Source: JBEKTW01 sp049515655 (GTDB lineage Bacteria; Bacteroidota; Ignavibacteria; UBA10030; SZUA-254). Taken from it: a stretch of DNA of 64,000 nt. The position numbers were made by a program, and so were the translations under genes. The stretch is from positions 52,677 through 116,676 of the forward strand of contig JBEKTW010000010.1 of the NCBI GenBank assembly GCA_049515655.1, given 5' to 3'. Positions within the stretch are counted from its first letter, which is position 1; each line of letters starts with the position of its first letter. Below the pieces are notes generated by a model. It saw nothing but the letters and a program-made list of their open reading frames with translations, had not been told where the DNA came from and did not search any database. Shown here one piece after another: positions 1 to 6,747 of this stretch.

Positions 1-2
1 GC

Positions 3-548
3 TGGATCGTGCGGCTCTCAGGCGCTTCAACTGCGATTGCCACTACGGATTCGCTCGGCCGGTACAGCTTTGCCAATGTGGGCCCCGGGACTTATATCGT
101 CGCGGAATCGTTGCAGGCAGGATGGAGACGAACGTTACCTGCAGGCAGTGGCACGTACACGATCAACGCCATGGGCGCAATTCAGATTGCAGTCCATAAC
201 AACAACAACTTCGGCAACAAATCGACAGTGTCGGGAGTTGACGACGGGGAGCTTATTCCGAAGCAGTTCTCCCTGCAGCAGGGGTACCCCAATCCGTTCA
301 ACCCAACGGTCACCATTGGATTTGCGTTGCCCGAGGATGCGTATGTCACGCTGAAAGTCTACAATCTGCTGGGTCAGGAGATTGCGACGTTAACGGATCA
401 TGAGCGTCTCAGCGCTGGTGTGCACCAGGTACAATTCAACGCCGGCCAATCTCCGTCTGGAATCTACTTTTATCGCATTGCTGCGTTCGATCCGGGGCAG
501 GGCACCGTGAAGTTTCAGGATGTACGCAAGATGATTCTTCTTAAGTGA
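3..548 (+). CDS. C-terminal part of a secreted protein with a T9SS type A sorting domain
   Basis: 5'-truncated by the window edge; the reading frame is open from base 3. The first ~70 residues look like a Cna-B/SdrD-type beta-sandwich repeat (DSLGRYSFANVGPGTY). The last ~90 residues are a type IX secretion C-terminal signal: YPNPFNP, then TVTIGFALPEDAYVTL, then VYNLLGQEI, ending in a short basic KMILLK tail. Such proteins cross the outer membrane through T9SS and are anchored or released after removal of the sorting domain. The function of the missing N-terminal part cannot be inferred. Confidence 0.85.
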   Translation, partial: WIVRLSGASTAIATTDSLGRYSFANVGPGTYIVAESLQAGWRRTLPAGSGTYTINAMGAIQIAVHNNNNFGNKSTVSGVDDGELIPKQFSLQQGYPNPFNPTVTIGFALPEDAYVTLKVYNLLGQEIATLTDHERLSAGVHQVQFNAGQSPSGIYFYRIAAFDPGQGTVKFQDVRKMILLK

Positions 549-676
549 CAGGGACAGGAGGTTTGTCGTGAAGATCCGACTCTCTCTGACAATCCTGTAA
601 ATGCCGGATGGTTGGGAGTCGGCTACTAACTCTGAAGCGCCTCACGCCGATCGTGGGGCGCTTCATTTTTGCCTCC

Positions 677-880
677 ATTGTCTGAACCGCTGATGAGAAT
701 GATGGAATGATTTTTATGATGGTCCGGGGAATAGTCTTGGCCAAATTGTCTGAACCGCTGATAGGAATGATGAAATGATGTTCATGATGGTCTGGGGAAT
801 GGTATTGGCCGCATTGTCAGAACCGCTGATAAGAATGATGAAATGATGTTCATGATGGTCTGGGGAATAGTCGTGGAATG
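677..880. repeat. Three tandem copies of a 68-bp repeat
   Basis: Copies begin with ATTGTCTGAACCGCTGAT (or a close variant) at 677, 745 and 813, so the period is exactly 68 bp. Each contains short repeating GATGATG/GAATGATG blocks and ends near GGTCTGGGGAATAG. No ORF runs through it. It resembles the TCTGAA..GAT-type dispersed repeats of FCB-group intergenic regions (recollection, not searched). Nothing else is visible between 549 and 991. Confidence 0.8.
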
Positions 881-991
881 CTTATTTGGCGGCAGCCACA
901 ACGTCGGCTTCAGCGAAAGAATGGGGATTGATTAAGGCGACAGGAGTTTGTTTTACCGAGACCAATTTCGTATATTTAGGTGTATTTTGAT

Positions 992-1064
992 CGCGGGGTG
1001 GAGCAATTGGTAGCTCGTTGGGCTCATAACCCAAAGGCTGAAGGTTCAAGTCCTTCCCCCGCTA
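992..1064 (+). tRNA. Initiator tRNA-fMet (CAT anticodon)
   Basis: A full cloverleaf can be drawn: acceptor CGCGGGG/CCCCGCT, D arm with GGTAGCTC, anticodon arm TTGGG-CTCATAA-CCCAA, T arm GAAGG-TTCAAGT-CCTTC. Two initiator hallmarks are present: three consecutive G:C pairs next to the anticodon loop, and a mismatched first acceptor pair (C1 opposite U72). CCA is not encoded. The gene is followed at once by a terminator hairpin and a GIY-YIG nuclease gene. Confidence 0.93.
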
Positions 1065-1069
1065 CAACG

Positions 1070-1102
1070 GCCTCCTGAGCACATCAGGAGGCTTCATTTT
1101 TT
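1070..1102 (+). terminator. Rho-independent terminator after tRNA-fMet
   Basis: Stem GCCTCCTGA / TCAGGAGGC with a short loop, then TTCATTTTTT. It ends the tRNA transcript just upstream of the nuclease start codon. The same kind of stem (GCCTCC..GGAGGC) follows the tRNA-like copy at 6.66 kb. Confidence 0.8.
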
Positions 1103-1112
1103 CGGGGGAGAC

Positions 1113-1376
1113 ATGCCATACTTTGCTTACGTTCTTCTTTCAGATGAGGGGTACCATTACACAGGCCACACCGCCGACGTGGACCTTCGAGTAAAAAGAC
1201 ATCATCTTCACACCACACACTTCACGAAGAAAGGAACGAACTGGAAAATGATTTACACAAGAGAATTCGCATCCCGATCTGAAGCGATGAAGCATGAGAA
1301 ATGGTTGAAGAGTGGCGTAGGAAGACGATGGTTGATGAATAACGTTTCGGAGTGGAGTCCGCCGAAGGCGGAGTAG
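1113..1376 (+). CDS. Small GIY-YIG nuclease family protein (UPF0213/YhbQ-like)
   Basis: 87 residues covering one GIY-YIG domain: the FAYVLLS strand, YHYTGHT in place of the YIG strand, then an R-x3-H segment and the family C-terminal KHEKWLKSGVGRRW helix. The ATG follows GGGGGA at Shine-Dalgarno distance. The gene starts 49 bp after tRNA-fMet. Its last codons (SEWSPPKAE) and its TAG stop lie inside a degenerate copy of the tRNA, with the stop formed by the D-arm GTAGCTC sequence. This suggests a small selfish element that targets or duplicates the tRNA locus. Small GIY-YIG proteins of this kind mostly have unknown cellular roles. Confidence 0.85.
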   Translation: MPYFAYVLLSDEGYHYTGHTADVDLRVKRHHLHTTHFTKKGTNWKMIYTREFASRSEAMKHEKWLKSGVGRRWLMNNVSEWSPPKAE

Positions 1377-1486
1377 CTCGTTGGGCTCATAACTCCGCCG
1401 CAGGCGGACTGTAGGTTCAAGTTGAGTGAACCCGCCGAAGGCGGGTGAACGAAATGGCGCCGCAGGCGCCATCCTTCCCCCGCTAC
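1352..1486 (+). pseudogene. tRNA-fMet-like copy with hairpin insertions
   Basis: Segments identical or nearly identical to tRNA-fMet appear in order: GTGGAG (1352-1357), GTAGCTCGTTGGGCTCATAA (1373-1392), AGGTTCAAGT (1413-1422) and CCTTCCCCCGCTAC (1473-1486). They are separated by perfect palindromes: TCCGCCGAAGGCGGA in the D loop, TCCGCCGCAGGCGGA after the anticodon loop, and a 50-bp insert in the T loop made of two hairpins (1430-1446 and 1454-1472). The 5' acceptor strand is mostly lost (4 of 7 pairs remain), so it should not give a normal initiator tRNA. Confidence 0.8.
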
Positions 1487-1546
1487 GCCACAAGCCGATT
1501 CTGCAACGAATCGGCTTATTTTTTCTCGCGACCCCGATATGAACCT
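1478..1546 (+). repeat. tRNA-fMet 3' end + terminator + GACCCCGATATGAACC repeat (copy 1)
   Basis: CCCCGCTAC is followed by the perfect stem AAGCCGATTC/GAATCGGCTT (1492-1517), a T run, and GACCCCGATATGAACCT (about 1530-1546). The same three-part unit recurs at 4981-5066, 35949-36019 and 40822-40909. It acts as a strong forward terminator. Confidence 0.75.
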
Positions 1547-1596
1547 ACGGCCTTTCTTAGGGGAACATCACTCGAACGTGAGTGCTTGAACCGACA

Positions 1597-3774
1597 TCAA
1601 AACAGAATCTGACTCGAATCTTCTGTGCTTATCCTCGCCAATGACTTCTTGTAATACCGTTCTCGCTGTTTGTATTGCTTCTCAAGAAACGAAACATTCT
1701 TGTCTCGATAATCTATAATCCGCCTTTGAACCCCGATGTCGCGCAAGCGGCCAAGGTACTGCATAAGTTTACCTTCAAATGAAAATGGGAACGCAAGGAT
1801 CAGGCATGTAAAGCCGCGCACATCTACTCCTTCACCAAAAAACTGGCCGGTAGAAAGAACTGCCTGATAATGGCCATCCTCGATTTGTCTGCCTTTTGAT
1901 TTCCTCGCTCCCACCGAATCATCTCCAGAAATTACAATTGTCTCACATCTACCCTTGAGATAGAGATTGAGAACCTCCAGATGTTCTTTTCGCTCGCTCA
2001 ATACAAGCACCTTCCTACCACCACCGGCTTCTTTGATAATATCTTCTACAATCATTTGATTCCTTGCCGTATCAAAACAGACCACCTTTGCCAGAAGCTG
2101 GAAGAGGTCGGTTGAAAATTCAAAGGGAATTGAGAGACTCGTCGTCCTAACAATGACCTCGAATGGTTGTGCCACTACTGCTGACGCTGGAATGAAGTCT
2201 AAAGTCTCCATTCGCGCGACGATGTCTCCGATATAGACGTAGATCAACTTCTCATCGTTGTGTTTACGTTTCGGAGTAGCAGTGAGCCCATAAAGATAGT
2301 GGGGATTGAGCTGGGCGATAACTTCTCGAAATGTCGATGCTGGAATGTGATGACATTCGTCGACTATGATGGTACCAAACTGGTCCTTTAGATCTGACAA
2401 GTCGTTCTTGCGACCCAAGCTTTGAAGCAAGCCGACGGTAATCTGTTTGCCAATTTTCTTTTTTGTCCCGGAATACTGACCGATGCGAGCTTTGGGGATA
2501 CTGAGGAATGTCCGAATCCGTTCAACCCACTGGTCCAGGATCTGTTTCCGATGGACAAGAATTAGAGTGGGCAGTTTCCTTCGTGCCACAAGTTCAAGTC
2601 CGATAATGGTTTTACCGCTCCCTGAAGGTGCCACAATAACCCCTTCGTCGTGTGCCATCGCAGAGTTTAGCACCATTGTTTGAGCGGGTGTCAACTCAAT
2701 AGAACTCTTGAATAAGATCTTATCCAGAGAAGCGTGCTCACGGCAAACCGAATGACTGATGTTATGCTCGTTTAGGAAGATTACCAATCGATCCAGGAAT
2801 CCTCGTGGTAACAAGATCGTATCTCCTGACTCTTCAATCAAGTTGAAGTATCTTTGCACTTTATAAGTTGATTTGCCAAGCTTGCGTTTCGTCAGGTATT
2901 CGGTATTGAGAAAATTCAGTTCCTCTTTCAAGAAGTTTATTAATTCTTGCTCGATCTGCGAGCGTCCCAAAACGATTTGATTTCTAACACAAACAGAAAG
3001 GGTATCGTGTATTGACGCGATCGGCCCTGATAGCCCCGCTTTATGCACGAAGAGTCTTTGATAAACCGTGTCCATTTCCTGCAAAGAATGTTGCTTTGCC
3101 TCAGCCAGCACTTTCCATTGATCCAAAGATGGACTGGCTGTCTCCAAATCAATAAACACAGTATTACCATGTGGCATTGATTTCCCTTGGAAGGGCAATG
3201 CGATCAAATTTCCTAATCCACCTTTTGAGAGTGTGTCCTGGTTCGGAAAGAAGCGATCGAAGCTGACCTCTTTTTCAAATTCCGAAATGTTGAATGCCCG
3301 GCGTATGAGTTCAAGCCCGATCCGCCTGCTCTTGTAACAAGGAACCGATTCGGAAAAGAAAATCCATACATGGCCCCCGTCCCCTGAACGAGAACGCTCC
3401 AGATATGCACTGAGCCCCACCTTGGTGCATGCCTCGATGAATGCAAATGCGTCTTTCTTCCAAGTCTCGCCATCAAAATCAGCGGCCAGAAAATACGATG
3501 TATTATCAGGAAGAATCGGATAAATGCCGATGACATCGAAACCAAGAAGGTGCCTCTTGATGACATCTTTAGAAAGATGTATTAGTCTCTTGTTTTCAAA
3601 ATCCTTGAGTGAACCACCGCGCCGCTTGTGTGCCATGAACTCATCCCAATTGAATTCATAGGCAGGGCTATATCCAGATCGTCCATCCTTTTCCCAGTGG
3701 CGAGCGTAGATATCTGTTCTCCCGCGGAAGAGGGACATAAAGAGCCCAATCTGTTGTTCGCTAATAGAGGTCAT
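1597..3774 (-). CDS. TOTE-type conflict protein: archaeo-eukaryotic primase domain fused to SF2 helicase
   Basis: 725 aa. Residues ~10-210 match the AEP-like primase domain of TOTE conflict systems: LFRGRTDIYARHWE near the N-terminus, the catalytic-type AADFDGE at 97-103, SGDGGHVWIFF at 130-140 and DRFFPNQD at 173-180. From ~360 an SF2 helicase follows, with Walker A APSGSGKT (382-389), DECHH (472-476), TATP (498-501) and a C-terminal lobe with FGEGVDV and QYLGRLRD. These primase-helicases are predicted to act in anti-invader or selfish-element conflicts on nucleic acid; biochemical roles are mostly unproven. It stands alone here, convergent with the tRNA/GIY-YIG unit. Confidence 0.85.
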   Translation of the reverse strand: MTSISEQQIGLFMSLFRGRTDIYARHWEKDGRSGYSPAYEFNWDEFMAHKRRGGSLKDFENKRLIHLSKDVIKRHLLGFDVIGIYPILPDNTSYFLAADFDGETWKKDAFAFIEACTKVGLSAYLERSRSGDGGHVWIFFSESVPCYKSRRIGLELIRRAFNISEFEKEVSFDRFFPNQDTLSKGGLGNLIALPFQGKSMPHGNTVFIDLETASPSLDQWKVLAEAKQHSLQEMDTVYQRLFVHKAGLSGPIASIHDTLSVCVRNQIVLGRSQIEQELINFLKEELNFLNTEYLTKRKLGKSTYKVQRYFNLIEESGDTILLPRGFLDRLVIFLNEHNISHSVCREHASLDKILFKSSIELTPAQTMVLNSAMAHDEGVIVAPSGSGKTIIGLELVARRKLPTLILVHRKQILDQWVERIRTFLSIPKARIGQYSGTKKKIGKQITVGLLQSLGRKNDLSDLKDQFGTIIVDECHHIPASTFREVIAQLNPHYLYGLTATPKRKHNDEKLIYVYIGDIVARMETLDFIPASAVVAQPFEVIVRTTSLSIPFEFSTDLFQLLAKVVCFDTARNQMIVEDIIKEAGGGRKVLVLSERKEHLEVLNLYLKGRCETIVISGDDSVGARKSKGRQIEDGHYQAVLSTGQFFGEGVDVRGFTCLILAFPFSFEGKLMQYLGRLRDIGVQRRIIDYRDKNVSFLEKQYKQRERYYKKSLARISTEDSSQILF

Positions 3775-3984
3775 AACATTGGGTGGGCAGGTTCCCTTGG
3801 AAATGCTAAGTGTGTGTGTGCTGTAGGATATTGTTAAGGGCCTGAGCAGGAACTTTTACGTGCTACAATTGGGATTTAGCGTACCATCTACTTCTCTCAC
3901 AAACCCATTTCGTAATTTTGATGGGGCGCATCCTGCATGGAAAGATCTTGCAGCGATTCACAAAATAACGAGAGGAAGCCGGCA

Positions 3985-4275
3985 CTATGCATGCACAGCG
4001 TCTAAGACCGTCTTCGGATATTTAGCTACAACGCATAGAAGAATCCTTGCCGGCCCCTCCGGCTTCCTTCTGCCTTGTTCCCAATTCCGAAGAGTTGCCA
4101 GACTTATCCCCAGTAGCATTGCAAATTTCTCCTGCGTCAAACCGAGATGACGACGGATCCCCGGGACATCCGGGTCTTCAATCGTAAATCTGCGGCTTGG
4201 TGCCTTTTTGCCTTTAAGGATCGCGCCGCCCTGCTCGATGCTTGTCATCAACTCATCAAATGTTTCTTTCTTCAT
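3985..4275 (-). CDS. XRE-family antitoxin (HigA/NadS-like)
   Basis: 96 aa with a Cro/CI-type helix-turn-helix at ~50-80 (IRRHLGLTQEKFAMLLGI, then TLRNWEQGRRKP). It is the usual second gene of a RelE/HigB-type pair in toxin-first order: its ATG overlaps the toxin stop by 4 bp (ATGA), so translation is coupled. It should neutralise the toxin and bind the palindrome upstream of the operon. Confidence 0.87.
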   Translation of the reverse strand: MKKETFDELMTSIEQGGAILKGKKAPSRRFTIEDPDVPGIRRHLGLTQEKFAMLLGISLATLRNWEQGRRKPEGPARILLCVVAKYPKTVLDAVHA

Positions 4276-4589
4276 AAAAGCTCCTGTGTAATAATAGATT
4301 TGAGTCTCTTTAATTGATCCACGCTAAGATCACTCTGTTCATTCTTCTTGAACAAGAAGAGCATGAGCACCGTGTCTTTCGGTTTTACCCAGTAATAGAT
4401 AATTCTGCTTCCGCCTCGTTTCCCTTTGCCTTGAATGCTCCACCTGAGTTTCCGCAGACCGTTTGATCCGGGGATTATGTCACCGGCCGTAGGATTTGCG
4501 GCAATGAAAGACTGGAGGTCTTTGTATTCATCATCCGATAGAATATCGAGAACTCTCCTGGTAAAAACGGGCGTTTCTATGATTACCAT
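4272..4589 (-). CDS. RelE/HigB-family toxin
   Basis: 105 aa, beginning MVIIETPVFTRRV with LLSDEEY-type DILSDDEYKDLQ, GDIIPGSNGLRKLRWS and the RIIYYWVKPKDTVLMLFLFKKNEQ core of the RelE-like mRNA-interferase fold. Family members cut mRNA at the ribosome. It is the first gene of the toxin-antitoxin operon. The N-terminus matches the family, so the ATG at 4589 is credible although no Shine-Dalgarno site precedes it (see the promoter entry). Confidence 0.87.
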   Translation of the reverse strand: MVIIETPVFTRRVLDILSDDEYKDLQSFIAANPTAGDIIPGSNGLRKLRWSIQGKGKRGGSRIIYYWVKPKDTVLMLFLFKKNEQSDLSVDQLKRLKSIITQELL

Positions 4590-4594
4590 ATTAG

Positions 4595-4623
4595 AATATA
4601 CGCCATTGGCGTATAATTGTCAA
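4595..4623 (-). promoter_or_regulatory. Toxin-antitoxin promoter with palindromic operator in the spacer
   Basis: Reading leftward: TTGACA (4623-4618), a 17-bp spacer, TATATT (4600-4595), then 5 bp to the ATG. The 19-bp palindrome TATACGCCATTGGCGTATA (4597-4615) fills the spacer and overlaps the -10, as expected for autorepression by the antitoxin. The transcript would start at or within a base or two of the ATG, so it is predicted to be leaderless. Confidence 0.8.
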
Positions 4624-4783
4624 GTGTGATTTGGATATATTAGTAGTGCGAATTCAACATGCTTTTGGGGCAGCGAATCGTTCGGAGTCATGGAATATTC
4701 TGCGTGGCACATTCAATTGGTGTTGATCAAATTCTTAGTGTCCTGTGTCGGAAATAGATTGATTAAGTTTTGCGGCATTTAAC

Positions 4784-4835
4784 CCTCACCCCTATCCCCT
4801 CTCCCACAAGTGGGAGAGGGGAATTGAAGGGGAGG
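4784..4835. repeat. Intergenic palindrome (CCCCTCTCCC/GGGAGAGGGG)
   Basis: CCCCTCTCCCAC AAG GTGGGAGAGGGG-type hairpin, preceded by AACCCTCACCCCTAT. This kind of repeat is scattered between genes in many bacteria; related hairpins occur at 6.87 and 48.5 kb. The rest of 4624-5112 holds the tRNA-end repeat described separately and no gene. Confidence 0.5.
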
Positions 4836-4980
4836 GTAGCGAATGACATAACGATCCAAGGATTTATTAAAACTATTTGAGTGACACAATACTAGGTGGG
4901 AAACAACAATCAATTCCAGTTTACCGTACACCCTCCAAGACTACTGTGCAAATTAATTTCTCTGGTATTCCTGCGATTTT

Positions 4981-5066
4981 TCTATCGTGTGCACTTCCGC
5001 CCCCGCTACTCCAAAAGCCGATTCTGCGAGGGATCGGCTTATTCTTTTTATGACCTCGATATGAAC
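4981..5066 (+). repeat. tRNA-fMet 3' end + terminator + GACCTCGATATGAACC repeat (copy 2)
   Basis: TTCTATCGTGTGCAC, then CCCCCGCTAC, the AAGCCGATTC..GATCGGCTT stem, a T-rich stretch and GACCTCGATATGAACCT. The sequence before the tRNA end also matches the copy at 40.82 kb, so the repeat is longer than the tRNA piece alone. Confidence 0.7.
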
Positions 5067-5112
5067 CTGCAACCCCTTTCAGCAAGACCTTTGAATACCA
5101 TGAAATTTCGTC

Positions 5113-5141
5113 TTGCATTAACGGAATTTCCTGGTTATATT
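5113..5141 (+). promoter_or_regulatory. Promoter TTGCAT-17-TATATT, predicted leaderless
   Basis: TTGCAT at 5113-5118 and TATATT at 5136-5141, spacer 17 bp. The ATG of the ATPase gene follows at 5147, leaving no room for a Shine-Dalgarno site. Confidence 0.65.
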
Positions 5142-5146
5142 GGTTC

Positions 5147-6316
5147 ATGATAAAACGCTCATTATTACTGAGGAAGCTAAGAACCGCATTAGGTCGCAGT
5201 CGCGTCGTTGCTCTGATAGGACCGCGCCAGTGCGGGAAGACCACGCTTGCCCGTCAGTTGTTGGACCCACGAACGCTAAACTATTTTGATCTCGAGGACC
5301 CTGTTAGTCTCGCCCGGCTGGACGAGCCTATGACCGCGCTCAGCGGGCTCAAGGGTCTTGTGGTGATTGATGAAATCCAGCGCAAGTCTGATCTCTTTCC
5401 AGTTCTTCGAGTGCTGGCCGACCGTAAGCCTCTGCCGGCGCGATTTCTTATTCTGGGCAGTGCGTCACCCGATCTCCTACGCCAGTCGTCAGAGAGTCTC
5501 GCAGGAAGAATTGAAACGATAACGATGATGGGGTTTGGACTTGGTGAAGTAGGCGTTGGCGCCCTGAGCCGTCATTGGCTTCGAGGGGGCTTTCCACTTT
5601 CCTTTCTCGCACGATCCGACCGGGACAGTAATTCGTGGCGTAAGAACTTCGTTCAGACCTTTCTCGAGCGCGATCTCATACAACTTGGAATCCACGTTCC
5701 TGCCACAACAATGCGTCGCTTCTGGACGATGGTTGCTCACAGTCATGGACAGATATGGAACGCCTCGGAAGTTGCCCGTTCGCTGGCAATCAGCGAGGCG
5801 TCTGCACGTAGATACATCGATTTGCTGTCGGAACTTTTCATGGTGCGACAGTTACAACCATGGCATGCAAATCTAAAGAAACGGCAAGTGAAAAGTCCGA
5901 AACTGTATTTTCGCGATACCGGCTTATTGCATCACCTCCTGGGGATTCGATCGGAAAAGGAGCTTTTGACGCACCCGAGACTTGGGGCATCCTGGGAGGG
6001 GTATGTCATCGAGGAAGTGATCCGTTCAGTCGAACCTGATGAAGAGTACTTTTGGGCCACACACAATGGCGCTGAGATCGATTTGATTCTTGTGAAGGAT
6101 GGCAAAAAATATGGAGTCGAATGCAAACGAACAGACGCTCCGAAACTAACACCATCGATGCGTGCGGCGATTGAAGAACTGAAACTTAGCCGGGTTTCTG
6201 TCATCTATCCTGGAACCTCACGCTATGAACTCGCTCCCCGCATTTCCGTTGTGCCGTTGAAATCTGTCGTTGATGGTGTACGAGGATTATTTCCAAATCC
6301 TCTAACTCAGCAATAA
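5147..6316 (+). CDS. DUF4143-family ATP-binding protein (AAA_14)
   Basis: 389 aa. Walker A GPRQCGKT at 25-32 and Walker B LVVIDEIQ at 71-78 form the N-terminal AAA_14 domain, with the sensor-like LILGSASPDLL after it. The second half is DUF4143: a winged-helix-like stretch, then VKSPKLYFRDTGLLHHLLGI, and a nuclease-like end with ATHNGAEIDLILVKDGKKYGVECKRT that resembles a PD-(D/E)XK core. These ATPases are common in mobile and defence regions of bacteria and archaea; their function is not established. Length is typical. Confidence 0.88.
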   Translation: MIKRSLLLRKLRTALGRSRVVALIGPRQCGKTTLARQLLDPRTLNYFDLEDPVSLARLDEPMTALSGLKGLVVIDEIQRKSDLFPVLRVLADRKPLPARFLILGSASPDLLRQSSESLAGRIETITMMGFGLGEVGVGALSRHWLRGGFPLSFLARSDRDSNSWRKNFVQTFLERDLIQLGIHVPATTMRRFWTMVAHSHGQIWNASEVARSLAISEASARRYIDLLSELFMVRQLQPWHANLKKRQVKSPKLYFRDTGLLHHLLGIRSEKELLTHPRLGASWEGYVIEEVIRSVEPDEEYFWATHNGAEIDLILVKDGKKYGVECKRTDAPKLTPSMRAAIEELKLSRVSVIYPGTSRYELAPRISVVPLKSVVDGVRGLFPNPLTQQ

Positions 6317-6463
6317 TGTACAGCTTCTTCTTCTTCGCCAATCCTCTGCAATTCCTCCGCTACAGTTTCTGCCACTCGTTTCAGTTCTGTCCGATTGGAA
6401 TAGAAGAAGACGCGAACGTGATCATCGCCCAGAACTAGGAGCTTTTCCCGGCTCACCGACAAG
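6307..6463 (-). pseudogene. Remnant of an unrecognised gene
   Basis: An open stretch coding for REKLLVLGDDHVRVFF and a helical end (ELKRVAETVAEELQRIGEEE) runs leftward and stops at 6307, overlapping the end of the ATPase gene. Its upstream part is cut off at about 6465, where the decayed GIY-YIG/tRNA unit begins. It looks protein-like but has no proper start, so I read it as a truncated C-terminus. No family recognised. Confidence 0.3.
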
Positions 6464-6465
6464 GA

Positions 6466-6658
6466 AGAGTGGCGTAGGCAGAGAGTGGTTAAAGACACAC
6501 ATCGTAGGGTGCCCGCCGCGGGCTGGGCCGAAGGCGGAGTAGCTCGTTGGGCTCATAACTCCGCCGCAGGCGGACTGTAGGTTCAAGTTGATCCCGTCAT
6601 GATTCATTCATGACGGGAGAAATGCCGCATTCTTTCTGCGGCATCCTTCCCTCGCTAC
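6466..6658 (+). pseudogene. Second GIY-YIG 3' remnant plus tRNA-fMet-like copy with hairpins
   Basis: 6466-6497 matches the end of the GIY-YIG gene (AGAGTGGCGTAGG, coding KSGVGREWL). Then come tRNA pieces GTAGCTCGTTGGGCTCATAA (6539-6558), the palindrome TCCGCCGCAGGCGGA (6560-6574), AGGTTCAAGT (6579-6588), a 56-bp two-hairpin insert (6589-6644) and CCTTCCCTCGCTAC (6645-6658). The layout equals the copy at 1352-1486, but the T-loop hairpins have different sequence. Confidence 0.75.
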
Positions 6659-6664
6659 ACTGAA

Positions 6665-6690
6665 GCCTCCTGACTAAGGAGGCTTTTTCA
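6665..6690 (+). terminator. Terminator after the second tRNA-like copy
   Basis: GCCTCC TGACTA AGGAGGC followed by TTTTTCA. It is the counterpart of the terminator at 1070 and sits at the same place relative to the following start codon. Confidence 0.65.
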
Positions 6691-6706
6691 TTTCACAGGA
6701 GGAACA

Positions 6707-6739
6707 ATGCCATTCTACACTACACCGAACTACGAACCA
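6707..6739 (+). pseudogene. 5' stub of a third GIY-YIG nuclease gene
   Basis: A strong AGGAGG site precedes ATGCCATTCTACAC (MPFYT..), the same spacing and first residues as the intact gene at 1113 (MPYFA..). After about 10 codons the frame is lost in hairpin-rich DNA. It shows that the tRNA-like/terminator/nuclease unit was repeated in tandem and later broken. Confidence 0.5.
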
Positions 6740-6747
6740 TGCAGTGA

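Noticed and set aside
1352..1486. A second functional tRNA-Met
   Set aside because: The 5' acceptor strand no longer pairs properly and the D, variable and T loops contain long insertions, so a normal initiator tRNA cannot form.
3860..4150. 96-codon plus-strand ORF
   Set aside because: Mostly antisense to the XRE antitoxin, whose HTH and operon context are clear.
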